Notes: generated by a model from the sequence alone, not told the origin. A DNA stretch of 64,000 nucleotides from CAYWEM01 sp964457225 (GCA_964457225.1 CAYWEM010000005.1:167865-231864), one strand, 5' to 3'; positions 50,797-59,251 are shown, numbered from the stretch's first letter. Program-made: numbers and translations.

Positions 50797-51211
50797 GATT
50801 ATTTCTCAACAGCATCGGCTGGTAATCAGGTAGAATCTGAAAACCGAGCCCCTCGTAAAACTTCCAGGTGCCGGGCTCAGCGATCAGGCCTATCCAGGCT
50901 ATGCCGGCTTCCTGCAATTGACTTATCAGCAGTTTGATGATGGATCGTCCCAGGCCGCGGCCGCGGTAGTGGGGCAAAACCGTGACATCCTGGATATAAG
51001 CATCACTGACGCCGTCTGACAGGGCCCGCCCCATTCCGATCAGGCGTGAGCCGTCAAAAAGACCGGCAAAGAGGAAAGAACCGGCCACTATGGCCAGCAA
51101 ATCGGCATCGGACTGGCTTTCTCCGGGTCTCAGCCAGCCGGCCTCCAGGTACAATTCACGCATTTCCACCGGGTTGATTTCACTGACTATGCGCAGGCTT
51201 GTTTCTGCCAT
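50783..51211 (-). CDS. GNAT-family N-acetyltransferase
   Basis: 142 aa from ATG 51211 (GAGG 7 bases upstream). The acetyl-CoA loop is VLPHYRGRGLGRSIIKLL, with the later strand IAWIGLIAEPGTWKFYEGLGF typical of GNAT fold C-termini. The substrate is not predictable. On the minus strand TTGACA (51262-51257) with GATAAT (51241-51236) could be a promoter, but the spacer is only 15. It is divergent from arsR. Confidence 0.85.
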   Translation of the reverse strand: MAETSLRIVSEINPVEMRELYLEAGWLRPGESQSDADLLAIVAGSFLFAGLFDGSRLIGMGRALSDGVSDAYIQDVTVLPHYRGRGLGRSIIKLLISQLQEAGIAWIGLIAEPGTWKFYEGLGFQILPDYQPMLLRNNHEQT

Positions 51212-51324
51212 TGTTTGTCCTCGTTTGCAGGTCAAATTATCAGATGAACCCGCCTGTGTCAAGGATCAGTCCGCGATGGTCTTACGGCGGGGCCGGCGCA
51301 AAGGGCTTGACAAGGGAGGAGACA

Positions 51325-51774
51325 GTGGTTTATTATTTAGCTGAAATGTTAAATGAAAATGCCGGTGAGCGCAAAATCGAGCTGATCCAGGTGCTGAAAG
51401 CCCTGGCAGACGGCAGACGTCTGCTGATCGTCAAAGCCCTCTTGGAGCGGACTGAACTCTGCGCCTGCCAGTTGGTCGAACTACTCCAGGTAAGCGGGGC
51501 CAGCACTTCCAGGCATCTGGGCTTGTTGACCCGGGCCGGAATAATAGTCGGCCGCAAGGAAGGACGCTGGGTGTATTACCGCTTGCTGAAAAACAAGGCC
51601 CTTGACGGCCTTTTTGCTTGGCTTCGGGCCGAATTTGCCAGGGAGCCTGACCGGGAACCCGGTCGAAAGCATTTGCATGCCGTCCTGAAACTGGATCCCG
51701 AAGAGCTTTGCCGCCTCAGGCGGCCGAGCCCGATGAATAAGGAGTTGAAATGCCGGAAAAAAACCGAAAAATAA
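51325..51774 (+). CDS. arsR: ArsR-family arsenic-responsive repressor
   Basis: 149 aa from GTG 51325, which has GGGAGGA four bases upstream. The winged HTH runs from about 14 to 100: LKALADGRRLLIVKAL, CQLVELLQVSGASTSRHLGLL and the wing GIIVGRKEGRWVYYRL. The metal motif ELCACQL (CxC) is the As(III)/Sb(III) site of classic ArsR. It should repress its own operon until arsenite binds. It overlaps arsC by 25 bases. No clear operator palindrome seen. Confidence 0.92.
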   Translation: MVYYLAEMLNENAGERKIELIQVLKALADGRRLLIVKALLERTELCACQLVELLQVSGASTSRHLGLLTRAGIIVGRKEGRWVYYRLLKNKALDGLFAWLRAEFAREPDREPGRKHLHAVLKLDPEELCRLRRPSPMNKELKCRKKTEK

Positions 51775-52199
51775 GGGTGCTCTTTCTTTGCACGGGCAAT
51801 TCCTGCCGCAGCCAGATGGCCGAGGGCTGGGCCAGGAAGCTGAGGAACAAAGACTTGGAAGCCTTTTCCGCCGGAACCGCGGCCCAGGGGGTAAATCCCC
51901 TGGCGGTCAAGGTGATGGCCGAAGCCGGGGTAGATATATCAGGCCAGCGTTCCAAGAATCTTGATGAATTGTCCGGCCGGGAATTCGATTTACTGGTGAC
52001 CGTCTGCGACCAGGCCAATGAAAGCTGTCCTTTTTTCCCCGGAGCGGCGAAAAGAATCCATGCCGCTTTCCCCGACCCGCCCCGTTTGGCCCGCGATGCC
52101 CGCAGTGAAGCGGAAGCCCTGGTTCATTACCGCCGGGTTCGCGATCAGATCCGGGACTTCGTGGCGGGCATGCCCGCCGAATTGGATAAGACCGAATAA
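51750..52199 (+). CDS. arsC: Thioredoxin-coupled arsenate reductase
   Basis: 149 aa LMW-phosphatase-fold enzyme. The P-loop LCTGNSCRSQ has nucleophile C14 and C19-R20. The redox pair C86 and C93 in VTVCDQANESCP has the spacing of S. aureus pI258 ArsC (Cys10/82/89). FPDPPR supplies the general acid. It reduces arsenate to arsenite, which the next gene product exports. It overlaps arsR and is followed by acr3 after 12 bases. Confidence 0.94.
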   Translation: MPEKNRKIRVLFLCTGNSCRSQMAEGWARKLRNKDLEAFSAGTAAQGVNPLAVKVMAEAGVDISGQRSKNLDELSGREFDLLVTVCDQANESCPFFPGAAKRIHAAFPDPPRLARDARSEAEALVHYRRVRDQIRDFVAGMPAELDKTE

Positions 52200-52211
52200 C
52201 AAGGAGAAAAC

Positions 52212-53411
52212 ATGGGCCTGACTTGCACTGGAAATGAAAGGAGAATGAACAGCCTGTTCGAGCGGCTCCTGTCGCTCTGGGTCGGCCTGAGCATCGTGGC
52301 CGGCATACTGCTGGGAAAACTCGCTCCGGGATTGGCCGGGGCTCTGGACGGCATGGCCGTAACGGTTAAGGGGGCTCCGGTGATATCCGTTCCCATCGCC
52401 GTCTGTTTGTTTTTCATGATGTACCCGATCATGGTAAAAATAGATTTCAGCGCCGTGGTCCGGGCCGGGAAAAGCGGCAAGCCGGTTTTCCTGACCCTGT
52501 TCATCAACTGGGCGGTCAAACCCTTCACCATGTACGCCATCGCCCTGCTGTTCCTTGGGGTGCTTTTCCGAGCTTTTATCGGGCATGAAGCGGTTGACCT
52601 GGTCAAAATGCCCCTGGGACTGGATCTTGATGTCGGAGCGGTTCATGGTTCAGGCACTGTGGTGCTTCAGGACGGCATCAAGATGCTCGAAGTGCCTCTC
52701 TGGCGCAGTTACCTGGCCGGGGCCATTCTGCTGGGCATTGCCCCCTGCACGGCCATGGTTCTGGTCTGGGGCTACCTGGCCCGGGGCAATGACGGTCTGA
52801 CCCTGGTCATGGTGGCCATCAATTCGTTGACCATGCTGGTTCTCTACGGTGTGCTGGGCGGATTTCTCCTGGGTGTGGGCCGCCTGCCCGTACCCTGGCA
52901 GGCCCTGCTGCTTTCGATTGCGGTCTACGTGGCTCTGCCGCTGCTGGCCGGATTCGTTTCCCGGCGCTGGCTGATCAAAAGCAAGGGTGAAACCTGGTTC
53001 AGGGAAAAATTCCTGCATTACCTGACCCCGGTGACCATCAGTGCCCTGCTGATCACCCTGGTCCTGCTTTTCAGTTTCAAGGGTGAGGTCATCCTGGCCA
53101 ATCCCCTGACCATTTTGTGGATCGCGGTGCCGCTATTCATTCAGACGGTGACCATATTCGCGCTCGGTTACTGGTTGGCCCGGATGTTGCGCCTGTCTTA
53201 CCGGGACGCCGCCCCGGCGGCCATGATCGGAGCATCAAATCACTTTGAAGTTGCCATCGCCACTTCGGTCATGCTCTTCGGCCTGGCTTCGGGAGCGGCC
53301 CTGGCCACGGTGGTCGGAGTACTGATCGAGGTGCCGGTGATGCTGTTATTGGTGGCATTCTGCCGGCGTACACAGCACTGGTTCCCAGAAAGAGAGGCGG
53401 ATGCGGTATGA
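52212..53411 (+). CDS. acr3: ACR3-family arsenite efflux permease
   Basis: 399 aa with ten TM segments. The essential cysteine motif GIAPCTAMVLVW (the APCTAM form marks the ACR3(2)-like branch) and DAAPAAMIGASNHFEVAIAT are present. Before the Cys helix a loop of about 30 extra residues (HEAVDLVKMPLGLDLDVGAV and on to LEVPLWRSY) is inserted compared with typical ACR3. It exports arsenite using the proton gradient. AAGGAG five bases before ATG 52212 supports this start; a second ATG at 52245 also has an SD. Confidence 0.93.
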   Translation: MGLTCTGNERRMNSLFERLLSLWVGLSIVAGILLGKLAPGLAGALDGMAVTVKGAPVISVPIAVCLFFMMYPIMVKIDFSAVVRAGKSGKPVFLTLFINWAVKPFTMYAIALLFLGVLFRAFIGHEAVDLVKMPLGLDLDVGAVHGSGTVVLQDGIKMLEVPLWRSYLAGAILLGIAPCTAMVLVWGYLARGNDGLTLVMVAINSLTMLVLYGVLGGFLLGVGRLPVPWQALLLSIAVYVALPLLAGFVSRRWLIKSKGETWFREKFLHYLTPVTISALLITLVLLFSFKGEVILANPLTILWIAVPLFIQTVTIFALGYWLARMLRLSYRDAAPAAMIGASNHFEVAIATSVMLFGLASGAALATVVGVLIEVPVMLLLVAFCRRTQHWFPEREADAV

Positions 53412-53442
53412 ACCAGGAGCCGGGAAGCCGACTGGATAGGAA

Positions 53443-53760
53443 TCAGGCGTTCTTGCGCCTGTAGATTTCAATTCCTCCGGATGCGATGGCCTGCTTCTGC
53501 TCGGCGTCGGCCAGGTGATCCAGGTGAATGAGGTCGAATTCCAGCGAGGTCGGCATCTTTCCCAGTTGATGTCTTAACTGCCGGATATCACGACTGCCCA
53601 TGGGGCCGCTGACGGCCAGGCGGATGCTGGCGTCTTCAGGAAAATCATCGTTGGTGCGGGGACCATACAGGATCACCTGCACCAGTTTTTTGTTCGAGTT
53701 GAATAAAGACTGCATGCGGGCCAGTAGTTTGCCTGGAATGTTGACACTCATGTGATCCAT
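53443..53760 (-). CDS. Degenerate MNT-type nucleotidyltransferase-like protein
   Basis: 105 aa. The pattern VILYGPRTNDDFPEDASIRLAV aligns with the minimal nucleotidyltransferase motif (normally LFGSRARG...SDIDLAV). However, the GS has become GP and the DxD metal site reads SIR, so it is probably inactive. The rest has the short NTase helices (KLVQ, RHQLGKMP) and EFDLIHLDHL. MNT proteins often pair with HEPN toxins; none is adjacent. It may be a relic or a binding-only protein. ATG 53760 or 53751 could be the start. Confidence 0.6.
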   Translation of the reverse strand: MDHMSVNIPGKLLARMQSLFNSNKKLVQVILYGPRTNDDFPEDASIRLAVSGPMGSRDIRQLRHQLGKMPTSLEFDLIHLDHLADAEQKQAIASGGIEIYRRKNA

Positions 53761-53866
53761 TGTATCAGTTTTTGAAAAAAAGCGAAACCAGGCCGGAAAA
53801 CAGGGTTTTTCGTCATCATCAGGGGCAATCGGGCTGAGATGGCGAATGCAAGCATAACCGCTGCGC

Positions 53867-53895
53867 TTGGCCGCCGGGCCTGACTATGTTAGTAT
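53867..53895 (+). promoter_or_regulatory. Possible promoter of the GIY-YIG gene
   Basis: TTGGCC (53867-53872), 17-base spacer, TAGTAT (53890-53895). The -10 ends 8 bases before ATG 53904, again without SD: a leaderless arrangement. Weak match. Confidence 0.35.
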
Positions 53896-53903
53896 CGTCC
53901 CGC

Positions 53904-54236
53904 ATGCGGGAAAAAACAACTGAAGGTCTGAAAAACAAAATCGGGGAAAACGCGGTCTGGCACCTGTACCTGGTCCGCTGCCGGGACGGCGCGCTTTATA
54001 CCGGGATCAGCACCGATGTCGGACGTCGATTCGCCGAACACCAGGCAGGCCGAGGTTCACGCTACCTGGCCGGCCGGGGGCCCCTGCTGCTGGCTCTGAG
54101 TATTCCGGTCGGCGACCGGAGCCGGGCCGCCAGGCTGGAATGGCTGGTGAAAAAGCAAACCAACAAGGTCAAGGACGATTTGTTGAGCGGACGCATCAGT
54201 ATTCAGGATATTATCCGCCGGCTTGACGGTGAATGA
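53904..54236 (+). CDS. GIY-YIG nuclease-fold protein (YhbQ-like)
   Basis: 110 aa from ATG 53904; an ATG at 53886 is also in frame, and neither has an SD. The domain runs VWHLYLVRCRDGALYTGIST (the GIY-YIG strand pair appears as LYL...LYTGI), then RRFAEHQAGRGSRYLAGRGP, SRAARLEWLVKKQ and the C-terminal helix. Single-domain members have been linked to DNA damage response or are of unknown role. I chose the downstream ATG because it matches a plausible leaderless promoter. Confidence 0.82.
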   Translation: MREKTTEGLKNKIGENAVWHLYLVRCRDGALYTGISTDVGRRFAEHQAGRGSRYLAGRGPLLLALSIPVGDRSRAARLEWLVKKQTNKVKDDLLSGRISIQDIIRRLDGE

Positions 54237-54256
54237 TATGAACCCCGGCATTCAGC

Positions 54257-54285
54257 TTGATATATTATTCTAATTTGATCATAAT
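54257..54285 (+). promoter_or_regulatory. Sigma-70-like promoter of the PAS protein gene
   Basis: TTGATA (54257-54262), 17-base spacer, CATAAT (54280-54285), 25 bases upstream of the start. Confidence 0.6.
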
Positions 54286-54309
54286 GTTAAGGTGCGGCTG
54301 GAGGTGGTC

Positions 54310-54711
54310 ATGGAAGAAAAAGATAAAACTGAGGGCAGTGATAAATGTAGTAAAGTTCTGGCCGACTGCCGAAAAAAGCTGGATTTTCTGCTGTATGAAG
54401 GACAGGCTATTTGCTTCGAAGTGTCGATTGACGGCACCATTATTTTCGTTTCTCCGGCCATTGAAACCATTTCCGGTTATAAAAGCTCTGAATTGATGCA
54501 TCGCTCTATGTGGAACCTGCACAGTGAAATGGGAGCCCGTGAAGAATTGCTGGCCGCATTGCTGAAGTACGGCCGACTGCGTGATTATCTCATCAAACTG
54601 CGGGACCGTGACGATCAGGTGAAAGCTTTCCTGATCGACGCCATACTGCTTGAGGATGAACCCGGCCGGCCCTGCGGGCTCTTTGGCGTGCTCAAGCCGA
54701 TCGGCGACTGA
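54310..54711 (+). CDS. Stand-alone PAS-domain protein
   Basis: 133 aa from ATG 54310 (GGAGG 5 bases upstream). After a short N-terminal helix with two Cys, a PAS domain spans about 25-130: FLLYEGQAICFEVSIDGTII, VSPAIETISGYKSSEL, LLKYGRLRDYLIKLRDRDDQ and LFGVLKPIGD. No HAMP, kinase, cyclase or HTH output is attached. It may be a free sensor passing its signal to a partner, or a remnant of a larger regulator. It has its own promoter, which argues that it is expressed alone. Confidence 0.8.
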   Translation: MEEKDKTEGSDKCSKVLADCRKKLDFLLYEGQAICFEVSIDGTIIFVSPAIETISGYKSSELMHRSMWNLHSEMGAREELLAALLKYGRLRDYLIKLRDRDDQVKAFLIDAILLEDEPGRPCGLFGVLKPIGD

Positions 54712-54798
54712 ATACAGAAAGCACAATGCAAATTCCGGTGGGGCAGCTTTCCCTGGATTTTTCAGCCATTCCGTGGTAGATAGAATGGCGGAGGAATC

Positions 54799-55314
54799 AT
54801 GAACCCCGACAATGCTGTTCCATGGGTTTTTCGCCGTGATGTCAGGCCGGGCGATCTCGAAGCCGTGGCCGCGGTACTTGAATCGAGCGGGTTTTTTCTG
54901 CCCGGGGAAGTGGCGGTGGGAGTGGAACTGGTTGAAGAAGCACTGAGGAAAGGGAAAGAAAGCGGCTATTTTTTCATTTTCGCCGACCTGGGGTCACGCC
55001 TGGCCGGGTATTGCTGTTACGGGCCGATTCCCTGCACAGAAGGCAGCTTTGACCTTTACTGGATCGCCGTTGATCAGGAATTACGGGCCCGGGGGCTGGG
55101 GCGAACCCTGATGGCCGCCGCGGAAAAGGAGATAGCCGAACAGGGCGGTCGCGCGGTTTACATCGAGACCTCCTCCAGGCCGCTGTATGAACCGACCCGG
55201 GCCTTTTACCTGGCTTGTGCTTACCGGACGGCGGCCGTCCTGAAAGATTTCTACCGCCCGGGCGACGACAAGTACATCTTCGTCAAACAGCTTGCCGGCC
55301 ATGAAAAAAACTGA
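54799..55314 (+). CDS. GNAT-family N-acetyltransferase
   Basis: 171 aa. GNAT motif A: LYWIAVDQELRARGLGRTLM with the R-A-R-G-L-G acetyl-CoA loop; strand beta-6/7 region YIETSSRPLYEPTRAFYLAC. The rest fits the fold, including the final FYRPGDDKYIFVKQL. Substrate unknown. GGAGG lies 5 bases before ATG. It overlaps corA by 14 bases. Confidence 0.87.
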   Translation: MNPDNAVPWVFRRDVRPGDLEAVAAVLESSGFFLPGEVAVGVELVEEALRKGKESGYFFIFADLGSRLAGYCCYGPIPCTEGSFDLYWIAVDQELRARGLGRTLMAAAEKEIAEQGGRAVYIETSSRPLYEPTRAFYLACAYRTAAVLKDFYRPGDDKYIFVKQLAGHEKN

Positions 55315-56368
55315 CATAAAGAGATCCCGCAAGAGCGGCCTGGCTCCAGGCAGCCTGGTGCATCTCGGTGACCGGGTACTGGATAAGCCCGTTCTCACCG
55401 CCAGTTTTTTCAACCAGGATAAACTTTCAACCGGAGTCATTTCCAGTCTTGCCCGGTATCAAGTTCCGGACTGGCAGTCTTCCAACCGTTGGCTCCACCT
55501 GGCCGGTGTGCACGATACCGCCTTGCTGTCCGAGCTGGGAGAGCGTTTCGCCATTCACCCGCTGACCCTGGAAGATATTTTGAATACCGGCCAGCGTCCA
55601 AAGATGGATCTGTTCGATTCCTATCTCTTTCTGGTCCTGCGCCTGATCGATTTCGATCCGAAAACCAGGGAACTCGACAGTGAACAGATCAGCCTGGTGC
55701 TCGGTTCCGATACGGTGATCAGCCTCCAGGAAGGCAAGAAAACCGAGCTGTTTTCGGCCCTGCGCCGCCGACTGGCCGATGAGACTTCGCGGCTTCGGAC
55801 CAGGGGGGTGGATTACCTTTTCTGCGCGCTGCTTGACAGTATAGTCGACCACTATTTTGCCGCAGTTGAAGGTATGAGTGACCAGATTGCCGAACTGGAG
55901 GAACGCTTGCTCGTAGATTCGGATGCTGATACTGTACGCGAGATTCACCGCTTGAAGAGAGCTGTGCTGGAGTTCCGCCGCCAGGCCGCGCCGCTGAGGG
56001 TAGTCCTGCAGAAGTTTAGCCGAGGTGAAAGCGGATTCATTCGGGAGGAAACCCGGATTTTCTTCACCGATGTCTATGACCACGTGGTGCAGATCATGGA
56101 AAGCCTGGATTCCTGCCATGAAATACTGTCCGGTTTGCATGATATTTACCTTTCATCGGTTTCCAACCGCATGAACCAGGTGATGAAAGTGCTGACCATC
56201 ATCGCCACCATTTTCATTCCCCTGACTTTTATCGCCGGTATTTACGGTATGAATTTCCAGTACATGCCTGAACTGGGCTGGAAATGGGGCTACCCCCTGT
56301 CCATCTTGCTGATGGCCGGAGTAGCCGGTTTGATGATTTTCTATTTTCGTAAAAAAAAATGGTTTTGA
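55301..56368 (+). CDS. corA: CorA-family Mg2+/Co2+ channel
   Basis: 355 aa from ATG 55301; the frame opens 3 codons earlier only at a TTG. A long cytoplasmic N-domain (LTLEDILNTGQRPKMDLFDS, the conserved P-K-x-D-F block) precedes the stalk helix. Two C-terminal TMs frame the pore motif GMN in AGIYGMNFQYMPEL, followed by WKWGYPLSILLM. CorA pentamers take up Mg2+. It overlaps the GNAT gene and converges on the EFR1-type gene with a 9-base gap. Confidence 0.94.
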   Translation: MKKTDIKRSRKSGLAPGSLVHLGDRVLDKPVLTASFFNQDKLSTGVISSLARYQVPDWQSSNRWLHLAGVHDTALLSELGERFAIHPLTLEDILNTGQRPKMDLFDSYLFLVLRLIDFDPKTRELDSEQISLVLGSDTVISLQEGKKTELFSALRRRLADETSRLRTRGVDYLFCALLDSIVDHYFAAVEGMSDQIAELEERLLVDSDADTVREIHRLKRAVLEFRRQAAPLRVVLQKFSRGESGFIREETRIFFTDVYDHVVQIMESLDSCHEILSGLHDIYLSSVSNRMNQVMKVLTIIATIFIPLTFIAGIYGMNFQYMPELGWKWGYPLSILLMAGVAGLMIFYFRKKKWF

Positions 56369-56377
56369 AAAAACAGT

Positions 56378-57448
56378 TCAGGATTTTCTTCTCTCTACAT
56401 TTTCAAGCGGCGGTCTGAAACCCGGCATCAGGTAGCGGCGGGATTTCTTGTTGAAGGAGAGGCTGAACAAGCTGTTGACCGCCGGAACTTGCTGCAGGTA
56501 GCGAAGGAAAAAGCGATCCAGGGGGCCGATGGCGAGGAAATGAACGGCCATGACCAGCATGACCACCAGCAGAAAGTTCAGAATGGAATACACCGAATGG
56601 GGCAGGGCTTCGGCCATCCATGGTTTCAGCCAGGCGGCATGAAGGCCGAGTGCCAGGCTGAGCCCGGCCGTGATGGCCGTGATGAGAGATAATATCCGGG
56701 CATAGGAACAGACGATGGCTTGCCGCGGGCAGATGTTGATACAGCGGTTGCAGGATTCGCAGTTTGATTTCCAGAAGGGCCGGGCCCTTTCCCTTCCGGA
56801 CATGATGATCGCACCCACCGGGCAGCTTGTTTGACAAAGGCCGCAGGAATTGCAATCAGAGTCGGCGTAGAACATCTTGCCCATGAACCGGCGGCCGAAA
56901 AAGGCGAAAAGGATGCCGACCAGCCTGGACCAGGCCAGGTTGAACCAGGCGGTTTTATAAAGGGATTCTTTTTCTTCCAGCAAGCGCCGGGCGAAATCCA
57001 GGGTCATCTGCTCTCCGCCCGCGATCAACTCCGCCTTTTTCTTCTCTTCCGGCCCCGGGACGAACTGCTGCCAGTTGTCGGGAAAAGTAGCCTGCCCGGT
57101 CAGGAAGACCCGGTAGCCCCGGCGCTGCAACATGCGCCGTGCCTGGTCCGGGGCCTGCAGGCAGCCGCCGCCGTCGGCGGTGAAGACCGCGGCCCGAACC
57201 CGGCTGCCGTCAGAGCTTTTACCTTTCGGCAGGAAACGAACGAAACGCTGTACCAGTACCGGGGGGACCCAGGAGAATGTCGGGAAAGCGATCACCAGGC
57301 GGTCGGGAAGTTCAGTAAAAGGCCTGGTGTTCCGATTCAAGCTGAGCGATTTTACCTGGTGCCCGTGTCTCTGTAATTCTTCGTTGATGATCCGCACTGC
57401 CCGCTCGGTGTTGCCGGTGGCCGAAAAGTAGTAAAGGTGGTACAGCAT
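56378..57448 (-). CDS. EFR1-type flavodoxin + 2x[4Fe-4S] ferredoxin membrane protein
   Basis: 356 aa. The N-terminal flavodoxin-like domain has the FMN phosphate loop FSATGNTERAVRII and FPTFSWVPP. Then come two ferredoxin clusters, CNSCGLCQTSCP and CESCNRCINICP (C-x2-C-x2-C-x3-C). About three hydrophobic segments follow (from about residue 255). EFR1 proteins are thought to shuttle electrons in anaerobes; partners are unknown. Start ATG 57448 begins the flavodoxin strand MLYHLYYFSATGN and lies 4 bases after the MFS stop, so they form an operon. Confidence 0.85.
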   Translation of the reverse strand: MLYHLYYFSATGNTERAVRIINEELQRHGHQVKSLSLNRNTRPFTELPDRLVIAFPTFSWVPPVLVQRFVRFLPKGKSSDGSRVRAAVFTADGGGCLQAPDQARRMLQRRGYRVFLTGQATFPDNWQQFVPGPEEKKKAELIAGGEQMTLDFARRLLEEKESLYKTAWFNLAWSRLVGILFAFFGRRFMGKMFYADSDCNSCGLCQTSCPVGAIIMSGRERARPFWKSNCESCNRCINICPRQAIVCSYARILSLITAITAGLSLALGLHAAWLKPWMAEALPHSVYSILNFLLVVMLVMAVHFLAIGPLDRFFLRYLQQVPAVNSLFSLSFNKKSRRYLMPGFRPPLENVERRKS

Positions 57449-57452
57449 CTGT

Positions 57453-58664
57453 TCAGATCCCCGGCCCGTCTTTTCTTGCCTGCCCGGCCGGTTTCCAGAA
57501 AAAGAGCATGACAATAGCCAGGCCGGCCATCAGGGTGCCGAAGTAGAAAGGAGAAGCCGGCCCGAAGATGCTCCATAGCAGGCCGGCCAGCAATGAGGCC
57601 GGCAGGTCGGCCACCCCCAGCACGGCATTGTAGGTGCCGTAGGCCAGGCCGCGCTTTTCGGCCGGAACCAGGTCGGCCACCAGGGCTTTGCCGGTGCCGA
57701 AACTCAGTCCGTAGTAGGCTCCGTAAACTATGAAAAGGATTACAATGTGGGTTGTCGAGCCGGCCAGGGCCAGGCCCAGGTAGGTCAGGGCGTAAATGGT
57801 CCAGCCCAGCAGCAGTACCCGGCGCCGGCCGATGCGGTCGGAAATTTTCCCGGCCGGAGTTGCGATCACGGTGTAGACGAAATTAAAGGCCAGCAACATG
57901 GCCAGGATGCCGACTATAGAAAGTCCGCGTTCCTGGGCGCGCAGTACGATGAAGGCATCGGATGAATTGCCCAACTCGAAGAGACCGACCATGATGATGA
58001 AATAGCGAAATTCACGGCCCAGGCTTTTGAAACCGAAACGGGGAAGCGTGCCGGCCGTTGGGGCCTTGGTTTCCTTGACGCCGAAGGCCAGCACCAGGAC
58101 GGCCAGAAAGGCCGGCAGCAGACTGGCCAGCACTATGACCCGGAAAGTGCCGGCCAGCATTTCAGCTCCGCCCTTCTGCCAGAACCAGGTCAGGCCCAGG
58201 GCGATAAGCAGGCCGCAGAAGGCTCCGGCCGTGTCGGCGGCGCGGTGAAATCCGAAAGCGTGCCCGCGCCGGTCCGCCGGAATGGAGTCAGCCAGCAGGG
58301 CATCCCGGGGCGCGGTGCGTATGCCCTTGCCAACCCGGTCGCCCCAGCGGGCCGCAGCAATGGTCCCCCAGCCGGCGGCAAAGTAAAACAACGGTTTGCT
58401 CAGGGCCGAGACGGCATAACCCAGCACGGCCAGTGATTTTCTCCGGCCCAGCCGGTCGGAAAGCCAGCCGGAATACATTTTAAGCAGGCTGGAAGTGGAT
58501 TCGGCCACGCCTTCGATCAGGCCGATCAGGTAGGTTTTTACTCCAAGCACGTTGCTCATGAAAAGGGGCAGGGTGTTGATGACCATTTCACTGGAAATGT
58601 CGGTCAGAAAACTGGTGATGGCGACTATTTTTACGTTTCTCGGTAACTTGGTGCTTTTTTTCAT
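57453..58664 (-). CDS. MFS transporter
   Basis: 403 aa with about twelve TM segments. The loop 2-3 motif GWLSDRLGRRKSLAV, its counterpart GKISDRIGRRRVLLL and the motif WGDRVGKGIRTAPRDALLAD place it in the MFS_1 group often annotated as a multidrug or small-solute transporter. ATG 58664 has AGGAG 5 bases upstream; a GTG two codons earlier overlaps the SD. Co-transcribed with the EFR1 protein, so it may move a substrate of that redox pathway (inference). Confidence 0.87.
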   Translation of the reverse strand: MKKSTKLPRNVKIVAITSFLTDISSEMVINTLPLFMSNVLGVKTYLIGLIEGVAESTSSLLKMYSGWLSDRLGRRKSLAVLGYAVSALSKPLFYFAAGWGTIAAARWGDRVGKGIRTAPRDALLADSIPADRRGHAFGFHRAADTAGAFCGLLIALGLTWFWQKGGAEMLAGTFRVIVLASLLPAFLAVLVLAFGVKETKAPTAGTLPRFGFKSLGREFRYFIIMVGLFELGNSSDAFIVLRAQERGLSIVGILAMLLAFNFVYTVIATPAGKISDRIGRRRVLLLGWTIYALTYLGLALAGSTTHIVILFIVYGAYYGLSFGTGKALVADLVPAEKRGLAYGTYNAVLGVADLPASLLAGLLWSIFGPASPFYFGTLMAGLAIVMLFFWKPAGQARKDGPGI

Positions 58665-58693
58665 GCTCACTCCTGAATTGTCGATCGTGGGCT

Positions 58694-58722
58694 ATTATAC
58701 TATGGAATTCGGATGACAGGAA
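58694..58722 (-). promoter_or_regulatory. Sigma-70-like promoter of the MFS/EFR1 operon
   Basis: Minus strand: TTCCTG (58722-58717), 17-base spacer, TATAAT (58699-58694), 29 bases from the MFS start. The -35 is poor. Confidence 0.5.
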
Positions 58723-58741
58723 CGCAGCATTCTGATGGTTC

Positions 58742-58770
58742 TTGAACTTCGCAGGCTTAAGCGCGATAAT
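58742..58770 (+). promoter_or_regulatory. Sigma-70-like promoter of the cupin gene
   Basis: TTGAAC (58742-58747), 17-base spacer, GATAAT (58765-58770). The leader to ATG 58830 is about 52 bases. Confidence 0.65.
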
Positions 58771-58829
58771 TGGTTTTCTTGTTTTTTCCCTGCATGTTGC
58801 CGACTACTCGGCAGAAAAAGGAGTTAAGC

Positions 58830-59177
58830 ATGAAAGTAATTCATTACCAAGACATTGAGCCCAAGGTGTTTGAAAGTGACCTGGTAAAAGGAGTCAAGGG
58901 CCGGGTGCTGATCGGCGCTGCTGACGGCGCTCCTTTCTGCATGCGCCTGTTCACCATGGAAAGCGGCGGCCATACTCCGCGTCATACTCATGCCTGGGAA
59001 CACGAGATATTCTTTCACCAGGGCCGGGGCCAGGTCTTCAGCCGGGGAGATTGGCAGGATGTGCGCCCGGGCAGTGCGGTTTTCGTGCCGGCGGGCCAAG
59101 AACACCAGATCAGGAACAACTCCCCGGACTTGCTGGTTTTTGTCTGCCTGGTTCCGGCCGGGGCGCCCGAACTTTAA
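58830..59177 (+). CDS. Small cupin-domain protein
   Basis: 115 aa from ATG 58830 (AAGGAG 6 bases upstream). A single cupin barrel: motif 1 GHTPRHTHAWEHEIFFHQGRG with the H-x-H...E metal ligands, and motif 2 PGSAVFVPAGQEHQIRN with the second His. The protein probably binds Fe2+, Mn2+ or Zn2+. The family is functionally broad (sugar isomerases, dioxygenases, sensors), and the context gives no clue. It stands alone with its own promoter. Confidence 0.85.
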   Translation: MKVIHYQDIEPKVFESDLVKGVKGRVLIGAADGAPFCMRLFTMESGGHTPRHTHAWEHEIFFHQGRGQVFSRGDWQDVRPGSAVFVPAGQEHQIRNNSPDLLVFVCLVPAGAPEL

Positions 59178-59222
59178 GGTCAGATACTGAGCCATCCGCT
59201 GTAAACCGGGCCTGGGTTTTGT

Positions 59223-59251
59223 TTGCACTGCTTTCCGGCCTGTGGTATAAC
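59223..59251 (+). promoter_or_regulatory. Sigma-70-like promoter of the S9 peptidase gene
   Basis: TTGCAC (59223-59228), 17-base spacer, TATAAC (59246-59251). The predicted leader is about 140 bases and AT-rich near its end, with AGGAGG before ATG 59400. No known riboswitch pattern is visible in it. Confidence 0.65.
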
